Below the pieces are notes generated by a model. The model worked only from the letters and a program-made list of their open reading frames with translations, was not told where the DNA came from and made no database searches. A DNA stretch of 64,000 nucleotides from NCBI GenBank assembly GCA_000711775.1, contig ARYC01000062.1, forward strand, positions 62,001 to 126,000, in the 5' to 3' direction. The first letter of the stretch is position 1. Each line of letters starts with the position of its first letter. The stretch is from Oxytricha trifallax. Taxonomy: Eukaryota; Ciliophora; Spirotrichea; Sporadotrichida; Oxytrichidae. The translations under genes and the position numbers were made by a program. This document shows positions 26,126 through 37,100 of the stretch, in pieces.

Positions 26126-27801
26126 AAAAAAATTAAATTAAAAAGTTAACTATCAGACCCTCAAAGTTTAACGATCACTAGAACAAGAAGAAAAGTTCTA
26201 AGTAATTAGTTTTGAGGTTCGTAAAATCGATCGGTTAACTGATGGCTGGAGAGGGTGATAACGATCACGCTCAAAACATCAAGATTTAATAAAAATCTAT
26301 CTTCTCAATTCAAAAAGAGAAGAAACAAAAAGCACCAGATAAAGATCCTGTCCTCAAAAACTTTGAAGATATCAAGCTCAAACCCAACTACATGAGATGG
26401 ACCTCAATGCCATAGGTCATGAAGAAACAAACTGAGCTCATACTAAACACAAAAAAACTGATTGACGAAGTCAAAGTCACAGACACAAGCTTCTTCACGC
26501 TCATCGAAAGATGTAGACAAGGAACCGATAAGCTTCTCAACGAGAACTATCCCCTTGATCTCACAGAGCTTTAAAATCTTAAAGTCAAAAACTTATAAAT
26601 CTTCCAGTCACACATGAACCTTTTCTTTGTCTTAATTCTAAAGCTTCAAAAATACAACCAAACAAAGAATTTTCAGCACATACACGATATGACTGAAGCA
26701 ATTAAGAAACAAGACACCGAATTCCACTTCAGAGAAGAAAGATTCGCTGAAATAATTCAGACCTTTGTTCTCACTATTAAATACCCCTAAATATAAATGG
26801 AGACAACCTAAAAGGTGGCCAACCTAGCAATTAAATCTCTTAAGTATATAGTTAACTAAGGAGTTATCTAAAACAACCAACTATTCATTTAACCAGACCC
26901 AATACCAGAACCAAGAGAAAAGTCAGCTTTTGAAGAACAAGACAATGACGTGGTCATGATAGACACGTCTACTACCACTACTAAATAGGCTACTATCGAA
27001 TAGGACACAAATTTCTAACCTGATGACGCGCTTCATCAGAAAAGTCTGACCAGAATTTTAGAATCAGGTCAGTATAACGAACAGATTTCTTCCAACATCA
27101 ACAAAGTTCTAAAGATATAGCAAGTCAACCATAAGCTGCAAGCTAAGATGAAACACTAAATCATCAACAGTACCAAATACGTAGTAGATCCATAGATAGA
27201 AAACAAAATGGCTCTACAAACAAAACAACAACTAAAATGGTATTACGCTTAAACAATTGGAGAACAATTCTGGCACAACCTTCCCCCAGAATAAAAGAAA
27301 GCAGGATTCAATGCCTTCATTGAAAAATATAAAGACTTCACTAAGATAAACCTTAATGTCAAACTATCAGACAAAGACAGAAAGATGATAGTCTTATATG
27401 TAGACGCAAAAAGATACGGAGAGAGACAGCTAAGGGATACTATCTTCCCAAAAATTCAACAATTAGCAATGTTCAAGAGTGTCCCAAGAAGCTACTAAAT
27501 CGGAAACACACACAAAATTGAACTGAGATTCAAAAAAGCTGAAGACACTCTCATCTTCATGTACAACTGGCATAGAGAAAAAGTCTGCAATGCTAAATTC
27601 TGGAAAGGAGTTACAAAATGGAAGACTAAGAAAAAGATTGAGGTAGCCATAAAAACAAGAAAGGTTTATAAGAGACCTGAACACCTTATGTGATAACAAC
27701 TTTAATAAAAAGGACTAGCTCCTTACATATATATAACATATATATTCATCTAGGGGGCCTTTAGCCCCCGATGAGGATTAATTATTATTATTATTATTAT
27801 T
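26126..27801 (+). mobile_element. Beta retroposon B, full length
   Basis: The insertion is 1.68 kb and bounded by AATATATTATTAT at 26113-26125 and 27802-27814 (13/13). It carries the intact beta ORF and a 3' UTR with a perfect GGGGGC...GCCCCC hairpin (27753-27758 and 27764-27769, five-base loop), then an (ATT)n tail. Its 5' region shares TTAAATTAAAAAGTTAA with alpha element A, at about the same distance from the end. It encodes no reverse transcriptase. Relative to other copies its 3' segment has lost the AGACCTCAATGTGAT motif but kept the hairpin. Confidence 0.78.
26242..27693 (+). CDS. Beta-type retroposon ORF, 483 aa
   Basis: ATG 26242 to TGA 27691-27693, UAR=Gln, no internal TGA. The N-terminus is hydrophilic. 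Residues about 60-200 are helical and basic, resembling a coiled coil. A Thr/Asp-rich linker lies near 250-270. The C-terminal ~110 residues form an alternating hydrophobic/basic domain with NWHREKV and a Lys-rich end, reminiscent of nucleic-acid-binding modules. That C-terminal domain is the part conserved in copy G, and the middle is conserved in the copy at 34.8-35.2 kb. No reverse transcriptase or nuclease motif is visible. Role inferred as an RNA-binding ORF1-like protein. Confidence 0.7.
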
Positions 27802-27814
27802 AATATATTATTAT

Positions 27815-29250
27815 CTTTGATATGATATTAGCTTAATATTTGAAATAGTCTAATTCAGAGAGTATCTAGTGATTATATTTATAAAGCTAATAAATCACAT
27901 CTATTATTATTGTCAAAGCCACTTTATGACAGCAGACAGTGTGACACTTTCTTATTCTCTTTTACGACAAAACCATTGTTATAATTAATAAAGTCAATCT
28001 ATCGTCTTAAATTTTAAAGCTGTAGTTTTCACTGCTGCAACCAGAGAAGCAATTATTAAGGGCAGACTACCATTTCGTAAGAAATAGGAAAAATATATAT
28101 ATCTTTATATAAATTTTCAATTTTAATACATTTATCATGAGTCTGAAGCTATTAATAGCGTAAAAACATTACTGTCGATCCATTTACACTCTAAGTTATC
28201 GCATTAAAAGGACAGCATATGCAAGATTTAGGATTATTTATTGATTTAAAGTAAATTAACTCTGTTATTGAAAAAGGATACCTATTATATTGTAATAAAG
28301 TATAATAATATTCTATAACTTTCTTTAATAAAAGCATAAACATTTTTGGGTATATATGCTTCTATCAATTGAAACCTTACATAAACGAGCAGATCAGAAG
28401 AAAATGATGATAAAATTTATTCATGATTAAATTAATTGAGGTTTATGACTTTTTCCATATAAAATAACTAGAATTTTTGATTTAGAGCATTTGAAATAAT
28501 TAATTAAATTTATAGCAACTATTATAAGCCAATGTGTATAATATGAACTTAAAATAATTTTTATCATTTAATTTTTTTCTTCAGGTATATTTAAGAATAA
28601 TTGAATATGAATAAATAATTTTAGGGAAGGTTTAATTAATTTACAAATGAATTGAATAAAATGATTGATATATTAAAGAATGTTAATGAGATAAAAAATT
28701 ACATAAATAATAATAGTCATAATTAGAGTATAAAACAATTAAGTTTACTGTGAGTTAAATTATAGGGATTTAAAGGTTTTTTAAAAAATATATATAATTA
28801 TGTCAAGTAAATATAACTATTTGATTAATAGTATCATAAAAAATCAATAATAAAGATAACTAAACATAAAATAATAAAGTATCTATTAATAAATTAAATT
28901 AAAATATGTTCATATTAAAAGAAAATGTAAGGTTTAAAAATATTGAAAATAGAAATATAATTACAGTAAGAAGACATATAAATCTTAAAAAAGATATTAT
29001 TTTCATTAGATATATCTAATAAATTAGTTAATTAATTGCTAAAATATAAGAATAATAAATTAATAATTAAAATAATCAGTTTAAAATAGCTTTATAAAAC
29101 CCCATTGATAAATGTTAAAAAGGCGACAAAAGGTAACATTGAATCTTTAAAAATCAATAAATAGCCAAATTAATGACAGATGTTTATTATATATATATAT
29201 ATTAAGTTCTTAATTAAACTCTAACAACTAACATTGAAAATGGACACTCT
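27815..29250. other. AT-rich, no gene seen
   Basis: AT-rich DNA between retroposon B and the gene-pair repeat. No supported feature. Confidence 0.6.
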
Positions 29251-29315
29251 CAATCTCCCTGAAACCAGTCAACCCTGCTATGTCAATGAGCGATAGTGAA
29301 TCAGAGAATTAAGCC

Positions 29316-29870
29316 TCATAGCTCTAGATGGCGACCTCCCTTCGACAGTGATCTGATCCAGGATGATAAGAAGTACATGACCAGTACTAATGGCTTCCAG
29401 TAGTGACAACAATTGGCCAGTAAGACCAGCGGAGAGCCCTCCAGGCATGGAAGCAGGAGAGTGTAAACATAGACTTATGTACCTTCGATTATCAAACCAC
29501 TGCAAGCATCAGCTTCGCATGGCTGCCATTGAGCATCAGTGGCTTTGTAAGTTTTAGCAGTCATGTGACTCTCTCTGGCGATGCCTACTATGCTTGAAAG
29601 GCTCCGAGGAACTAGTAGGTAAGAATTAGCGTTGGTCATCTGATTCCTTATAGCATCGCAAGTGAGATGGGCATGACGTTGCGAACACATTTGAGCTGAA
29701 TCTACTCGTATTAAGCACCACGCTTGCAAGATTGAGAGAGATGGAAGGTCTCGTATTGCCTGATACCGAGCATAACTCAGCATTGACACTCGAGACATCT
29801 GAGCATACTCCATTTGGTGCAAAGATGCTACGTTGTAGCTCTGAACCACGATAGTGGAAGGGGTCCTCAT
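29316..29870 (-). CDS. GPR family, 'SIVGIAR' protein, 184 aa
   Basis: The minus-strand frame from ATG 29870 to TGA 29316-29318 is open in the standard code to 29475 and continues with TAA=Gln. A hydrophobic segment ending in DSAQM precedes the region homologous to the copies at 41 and 58 kb. The conserved core is SSIVGIARESHM, then a Y.AT....PC...AC.G..I.G pattern with two Cys. Against the 41-kb copy the codons for SIVGIAR differ almost only at third positions, which is the signature of selection on this strand. Probably secreted or membrane-anchored; family unknown. Confidence 0.55.
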
Positions 29871-29937
29871 TGGATGAGATGGTAAAGGGCTTACAGCGAG
29901 AAGGATGGTGCTTCAGGGATCCTTAGCCCAGCTAATG

Positions 29938-30487
29938 AATAAAAATTGATGCAAAATCCAAAATATATTGAATAATCAAGAATTTAATTACACTATTTTA
30001 ATGTTAATTTTAATAATTCTAATTAAAAACTACTCTACCTCGAAGTTTGAATGAGTTAGAGATAGAGTGCGATAGAGTAATATTAACTACTAATATTATT
30101 TAATATTTAAAATAAATAGAATTAAGTTTAAAAAAATTATGATGTTATTTTATTTAATAATTAAGTCTTACAATTATTTTATAAATATAATTAAAATAAG
30201 GCAAATTACTTTAAATATATATGTCTGAATAATTTAATTATTGATAGAGTTAAATTATAAAACTATTAATAACAAATAACATCATAATTTTTTAAAACTT
30301 AATTCCATTTATTTTAAATATTAAATAATATTAGTAATTAATATTACTCTATCGCACTCTATCTCAATCTCATTCAAACTTTGAGGTAGAGTAGTTTTAA
30401 ATTAGAATTATTAAAATTAACATTAAAATAGTGTAATTAAATTCTTGATTATTCAATATATTTTGGATTTTGCATCAATTTTTACTC
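29938..30487. mobile_element. 550-bp MITE with ~215-bp inverted repeats
   Basis: Arms at about 29938-30150 and 30273-30487 are nearly perfect inverted copies, starting AAAAATTGATGCAAAATCC. The central loop is ~120 bp with no ORF. AATG occurs on both sides (29934-29937 and 30488-30491), a plausible four-base target duplication. It sits between the two divergent genes of the gene-pair repeat. The copies at 41 and 59 kb lack it, which shows it is an insertion. Non-autonomous DNA transposon; superfamily not determined. Confidence 0.85.
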
Positions 30488-30744
30488 AATGTCAAGGGGT
30501 ACATCTCCTACGGAAGTCTAATCAACCCAATAGGAAAGCGCCAAGGCAGATCTACTGCATGAGTGAGGAATTCAGATAACCACCAGGAGAAAGCGGCAAA
30601 GAGATTGAGGAAAGCGTCAGCATGCTAGAAGCAGGTGACTGTAGCCCGAGATTCAACACAAAGACATGAGTAAGGCGCCTGCTTGAATGGCTCTGGTATA
30701 GCATGAGAAACAAAGATGCTCGTGTATCTCGGCCCCTGGGATAG

Positions 30745-31125
30745 ATGTCTGAGTCGGAGACTCCATCTCCCTGCGTCTAGGCATGGTGATTTGCGTGGTT
30801 GAACTGGCCGCCCCCATTCGAAGGTTCGCCCCTTACTTCGTCTGCTAAATCGAAAGTCCACAAATGCCTGAATTCCCAATGTTAGTATTTTGACCATTTT
30901 CTGAGGTAGCCCATAAAACCCCTACTGTAGGCTAGAGAGCAAATTGAGGCCGCGAAACTGATGCTGAGGCTGTGCCATTTCTTCCCCCTGAGAAAGCAAA
31001 GGAGTCCCTAATAGCTTCATCTTTAAGAATCCCCTTTTGAGCAACTACATATCTAAGAACATTCGGACAAAAGTCTCAACATTCTGACATTGAGAACCTT
31101 AACTGTAGAATGTGATGCGTGCTGA
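30745..31125 (+). pseudogene. GPR family, 'MSE' gene copy
   Basis: ATG 30745 begins MSESETPSPC and the UAR=Gln frame reaches TGA 31123-31125, with one internal TGA at codon 15. The first residues and the upstream ~40 bp (including TATCTCGGC) match the copies at 12.4, 41.8 and 59.4 kb. The rest is basic and helix-like. It is divergent from the SIVGIAR gene at 29.3 kb, separated by the MITE. The internal TGA suggests decay. Product unknown. Confidence 0.42.
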
Positions 31126-31129
31126 AGAG

Positions 31130-34100
31130 TCACTATCAGGAGCGAAGACCCCAAAGTGAATATGCCATGCAAAAAATAGGGAATAAAAGCTTAGTCATGA
31201 ACCGCATGAGGGCTTGCAGTCTCAGCAGCGCAGCTACTGGAGTAGTAGGAATAACATGACATCTCTTTTGCCAACACTCTAACTGCCTCCACTCTTAAGC
31301 TTCCTGCTATCCACAGAGAATTCACATGTTAAATTGCCTAATACAGTAATGACACTCTTGTATAGATAAACTATCTCTCCTATTTATATTTGCCTATTGG
31401 GTTTTGTTTGTATATTTATTTTTCATTTCTCCCAATTTTTAAATTCTTTTAATATAAAAAGGTTTAAAGATTTTAAGATTACAAAAAAAGTTTGTATACT
31501 TAAAGAGCAATCAATGAAGAAATGAAGTTTTCTAAGGACTTTATCCTGTGACAAAAGACAATTCCAAGCGCTCATAACTAAGCTTGTACACACGCTATCT
31601 CTATAAGTAGTAATCTGGCGAGGTTTTAAGGGATCTTGTTTGTTGAAAAATGAGACCAAAATTCAAAAAACCGTAGCTTTCTTAACCAGGAGTAGTTGCC
31701 AAAGGCTCTATGTGGATAAAAGAATATCGACCTCAATTAAAGATATTGAAATGACATCAAAATAAAAAGTAAAATTTCTTCAAAAGCGCACAAATACCAC
31801 TGTTTAAGGTATTTAAATAATTTGAGAATATTCAAAAATTATCAAATTTGTATCAATTTTTAATTTTATCATATTTTTGCATGTTTTTTAATTTTTCAAA
31901 AGGAAATCTTAAATTACCTATTCTGATTATTAAGCAACATTTAAGAGATGAATTGTAAAGAATCGAAATAAGTGGGATTTTTAGTGCTAAAAGATAAGTT
32001 AAAAATTTACCTGCAGATAAGTGACCTCTTTCGCACCTACTTTTTGAAGCTATTTGAGTGGAGGTAACTGCGACCCCATATTGTGGACATTTAAAGATAC
32101 TGATCAAAATAAGATAAATTAGAGAGTAATCAAATAAAAATTAAAGGTTTTTATGAGCACATTATTCTGTGACAAAAAACCATGGCAAGCTTTCTTTTAT
32201 TATGTGTTTATTTATATATTTTAAACAATGATTTTTTTTACATTATTTTTTTTATTTTTAAATGAATTTATTTGTATTTTCTTATTTTAATTTTTTTAAT
32301 TCCTTGACCATTTTATATTTTTTAAATAGTTATTATTCATTTTTATTAATATTTTTGTTTTTAGTTGATTCAATATTTTTATCTGAAGTTTTCTTTTTTT
32401 TACTTAGTTATTCTTTGTTAATTTTTTATATTTTTTTCTTCTTCATATTTCTTTTCTTATCTGCTTATATATTAATATTTTTATATAAATTATGCTTTAT
32501 TTATTATTAAAATCTTTAAAAATTTTTGCTTTTGTCATTGTTCTTTTTAAATAAATTTATTATAAATTTTTATTTTATTGATATGCCTATACATATTTAC
32601 GAACTCTTTTAAATGCATTAAATATGTAAAATTATATATAAACTATTTAAATATAATTTCATTTTATGATATATAAAAATTTATAAATTACACATTTTAT
32701 TTTTTTGTTATAAACATTGTCTTATAGTACTATTATTATTGTATCTTAATTTGTATTCTTTGTTAATTTTATCTAATTTTTGTCTACGGAATTTTGGAAT
32801 TTTTGGAAGAAAAAATTCAGAGTTTAGATTAGGGTTTTATTAATAATGGCACATTATTTATTCAATAAAATAATTTTATTAATAAAACTTTTTAAGCATT
32901 ATTTATCTAAATAATACTTTTTAAATTACTTTTTAAAGTTAATAATTATATTGTATTAGCTCATTTAAATTAGTTTTAATTATAGTAATTAATAGGAAAT
33001 CAAAATTCAATAAAAATGTTAATGAGCTACAAATATTACAAAAACAGTAGCAGTCGTCTGTGATTTACTGGTAAACGATGTTTTTTATTAAATGAGTAAG
33101 CTAATTAATTAAACTGTTTAAAACATGACAAATGAGAATTATATAAAATCTTTTTACGAATTATAATTAATAATTTTCAATAAGCAATATCGTAAATAAA
33201 ATAGCTCATAAACAGAGAATTAAACATGATGAGTTGATTTTGCAACCGCTTAAACTTACATATAATAGTCAGTTAATGAAGCAATTTAGTCTCATAAATT
33301 TGTCCCACAAAGAATCAAAAATTACAGATTAAATACCAATAAGATTGAATCATAATAAAACTAAAATTAAGCTTTTTTATAAGTTATTTTGTGGTTGTAT
33401 TAACTACTGGTTATTTTGTAGTTTTGAAAGAATAAATACGGGACAAGTCAATATAATGTATCCATTTGAACAAACAATTAATTAAAATATTTTCTTTATT
33501 TCATTTATTCTCGTTAGAGAAATGCAAAATTAATTTAAAAATGATTAATTTCTAAGTTGTATTAATTAAATAATACAAATCCAAAAAACAAAAGCACATT
33601 TTATTTACTAGGTATAAATATAAACTAAGAAAGTTGCTAAGTTCTTTGATTTCTTATTAGACAGTTTTGAAGAAATAAAACTTATAAGAAAGAGTAATGA
33701 TAAAAAGTTGATGATTTCACACACCAATATAATGAATAATAAATTTATTCTTTAATGACTTTGAAAATACTCATAATGATTCATAACATATAGTCAAATA
33801 AGATAAAAACTTAAACATAACCAAATGCTAGTTTTAACAAGTAGTAAATTCAATAAAGTCTAACTTAACTAGTTCATATTACCATTAAAAGGGTAAAAGA
33901 GATTTAAACTCTAAAAGAGGGCTGCATAAAATCAGAGAATTGATTCTTTTGCCATATTCCCTATATATGAATAAATAGGAATATTGAAGGTGCTAGCAAT
34001 AGAATTCGTTTGATAAACAATTGAATAGAATATATAACATTGGATTACATTTACAAAGAGAAAGTCTAATATAATACATTGTAAATTGGTAATTAATAAA

Positions 34101-34600
34101 AAATATAATAAGTAGCTATAAGATAAAGATATGAAAGAAATTGAATATAGCATGATTAAAAGATAGACTTTATAAAACTTATATACTATATTCTCAAAAT
34201 GCTGCTTATTATATAAATATTTAATGCAGTTGAACAGTAGACGAATTTTCATAGCATATTTATTTGATTAAGGAGTAATTGAGCTTATTCAAACAAGAGG
34301 CTAATAACAGAGATAGACAGCAAATTAAAATATTTAATAGACAATAATTCCAATGAAATGATAAAAAAATGAAAATATATAAGCAATCAAAATTGGAGTT
34401 CTTAAGAAAGTTTATAGTTCTCAGTCTGGAGAGAAGGAATATGATTAATTTCATCTAACTTATAATAAAATAAAAATAATGAAAGCAAAGTGACATTAAG
34501 ATTAAACATAGTTATATTACTTAAGTATTTCGATATGAAGCCATTTGAATTTGACATTACAACCATTACTACTTAAAAAGCCTAGATTAATATATTTGTA
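31130..34600. other. No supported gene; AT-rich, partly T-rich
   Basis: 31130-31400 is moderate in G+C and may be residual repeat. From 31400 on the DNA is AT-rich. 32220-32520 is an extreme T-rich tract whose hydrophobic frame is compositional. Weak plus-strand UAR=Gln frames with protein-like composition occur at about 34210-34370 and 34375-34470, too short to call. Confidence 0.45.
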
Positions 34601-34609
34601 GCAAGTGAT

Positions 34610-35204
34610 AACTAGGATTAGTTAAAGTGGAGGATACAGACTTCTTAATCCTCAGTTACAACAAGTGCAGAAATCACATGGATTTATTGCTAAATTAAAA
34701 CATTTCAATAAATTACATGTTATTCAATAATTTCTAAGTTTAAACCAAACAACATTTTTATCCTGCACAAATCCACTAATTATCTTGATATTAATACTAT
34801 AAAAGAACGAATAAAAATAGAAATTTGACTCTTGATGAGAAATACTTCCACGTTGCTTAACAAAAGATAGAGAATTAATTAAGAACTTCAGAGAAAAGAG
34901 ATTAGCAAAAATCTTTGAAAAGTATGATTACACTATTTTATATAAACAAATCAAGATAAAACCACTGAGATAAGAAATGCTAATAATAACAGTCGCCATA
35001 AGCAGGAAAGTGAGAAGGCTGATATTGCTGCCTTTGATGATGTCACAATGATAGATATATCCAATATTAAGGTAATAACGAAGAATACTACTACTATTTT
35101 GGATAAGAAAAGCCTGACCAGTATTCTAATCTTAGATTTAAATAATTAGAAAGTTGAAGATTATACCAGGAAATGTTAAGGATCTTTAATGTTTACTACT
35201 ATTA
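34610..35204 (+). mobile_element. Beta retroposon, decayed, 5' part
   Basis: Frameshifted remnants match the middle of the intact beta ORF. One is FREKRLAKI against FREERFAEI. Another is a segment with TMID and KSLTSIL against VMID and KSLTRIL. The copy is split by the nested alpha element at 35205-36785, and its reading frame resumes at 36786 within the duplicated target. The 5' boundary is approximate. Confidence 0.6.
35191..35204. repeat. Target-site duplication of element C (left)
   Basis: GTTTACTACTATTA is repeated exactly at 36786-36799. Confidence 0.85.
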
Positions 35205-36785
35205 TTATTAAATAAGGTCATTACTCAAAGGAACGTGACGTAATGACACAGATACCAAATTAACAGTCCCTCAACCTAAGCCCTTCTTACTTAAGCCATA
35301 AAGAAGGAGCTGAATACTTTCTCCAAGTCTAAGTTCACCATGACTAAGCAAAGAATGTACAAGAATCTAAACCGACAGCGAAATATCATACGATCAATTT
35401 TCTTTTGAAATCTCTGACTATCAGTCAATGGAAGACTCAGACATGAAAATAGATGACCAATACTATTCACTACTAATTATGGAGCGTCAACAACATAGAC
35501 AAACCTTCAACTGGTATGGCAACTAACCTAAACCCAGTAAAAGAACACCTAGTGAAGAAAAATACTTTGACTAACCCACTTTAGAATGGGATGGACATGA
35601 CTGGTATGTCCCTTAATAACCTCAAAATTCAATAAACCGTATTATACATGGAGGTAAAGGAAAGTTCTAACAAATCTTCAATACTCTTAAAAAATAAGAA
35701 TATAACTAACCCTAAAAATCTAAAGTAAAGATGTAATAAGAGGAAGAATGAAGTAAAGAAACAACCAAACAACACTTCTTAAATCATCACCCAAAAACCT
35801 CTGAAACAAAACGCCAACCATTGGAATTTAAGAGAAAAACCTAGAGAGCTCTTCAACCAAAAGCAACATTAGACCTACATTTTTCAACTCAAGCAAAAGA
35901 TCTTCTCTAAACTCCAAAAGAGATGATTTATCCAGCACTAAATAGTAGCAAAAGTTGACCAACCTTAACATACCAAAAAGGTGACAAAGATATTGAGAGA
36001 AACATTTCAAATTAGTTTCAAGATAATTGGGGAATCACCCAAAAAAGACACAAAGATATCTTAAGGATCACCCAAGAACTTAACTAAGACCAAGAGGTAT
36101 CATGAAAGGTACTCAATAGGAAGTAATATAACACGTCATAGGACTAGTACATAACAGAATCTAACCAGATTCTGATGACTACGTCAACATCTATTTAACA
36201 TTAAACATCCTAAGACAAGACAGAGGAACTCAAATTTAATATAGATATCTTCATTGAACCAAAGGAGGTGCTTGCAAAACTACTACCAAGTAGATTCTAA
36301 AGCTTCAGATCATCTGAAATAAGATTTTATTTACTCCAAAAGTTAATTGATACTAAGTGAAAAAAAAGAATTCATGATTTTGAACCTTGGGAAATCTAAC
36401 TAATTAACTAACAAAGCCCACTTTACTTGGGAAAACTACAATTAAGAAGTTTACAAGAGAGATTACTTTTTACAGCTCACTATTTATTAGTGAATATGAA
36501 TGTATTTCGTTGGAGAGCAATCAGAATACACTAATCTTCTAAAAACTAAGCATAGAAGAAGACAATGGAAAGAACACAGAAAGAAAATATATTAGTACAA
36601 AAGATTGACAGAGAAGATGAATTTACTAAGTTTAGTGAATTGAGTTAATGTCGATATTGACCATTCACACCTTAAATAACAAAAAAGGTTTGTCACTTAT
36701 AAGTTTAACATGCTATATAAGATCGGGGGACCCCCATAGACTTCAATGTGATAATACTATTGAAGTTATTATTATTGTTATTATT
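35205..36785 (+). mobile_element. Alpha retroposon C, nested, full length
   Basis: A 1581-bp insertion with a perfect 14-bp target duplication lies inside a decayed beta copy. Its 5' start (TTATTAAATAAGG) aligns with that of element D (TTATTAAATTAAG). The shared AGTCCCTCAACC lies soon after. The alpha ORF is recognisable (acidic N-terminal segment, basic C-terminus) but is broken by frameshifts and TGA codons. The 3' end has GGGGGACCCCC at 36725-36735, AGACTTCAATGTGAT at 36738-36752 and an (ATT)n tail. Confidence 0.8.
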
Positions 36786-37100
36786 GTTTACTACTATTAA
36801 CTTTAAAAGTAATATTTAAAAACAAGTTGGGATAAACCAAATTAAATAATTAATTGAGCTATGATAGTGAGATACAAATGAGATAGAGTTTTGTAAAACT
36901 TTGTGGCAAGTCATGCATAAATAATCTATCAACTTAAGAGTCACTGAGTGTAAATTATATCAAACAAATATAAAGAGTGATTATTCAATATTTATAAAAA
37001 CCAGTAGAGTACTGAAACTAATAAAATTATATGCAAATACTGTGAAACATCAAAATAATAATATTTGTTAATAGAATAACAATATACGGCTTCTAAGATA
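36786..37100 (+). mobile_element. Beta retroposon, decayed, 3' continuation
   Basis: After the right-hand duplication the interrupted beta frame continues with SNIQK...INQIKQ, against SNINK...IQQVNHK in the intact ORF. Weaker similarity runs to about 37100. No conserved 3' tail was found, so the end is lost or unrecognisable. Confidence 0.42.

Noticed and set aside
30780-30850. tRNA-like internal promoter (SINE head)
   Set aside because: A GGTTCGCC motif resembles a B box but lacks the invariant A and a matching A box, and it lies within the MSE coding region.
32262-32510. 82-residue hydrophobic frame
   Set aside because: Produced by an extreme T-rich tract (Phe/Leu/Ile/Tyr only); no start context, conservation or signal pattern.
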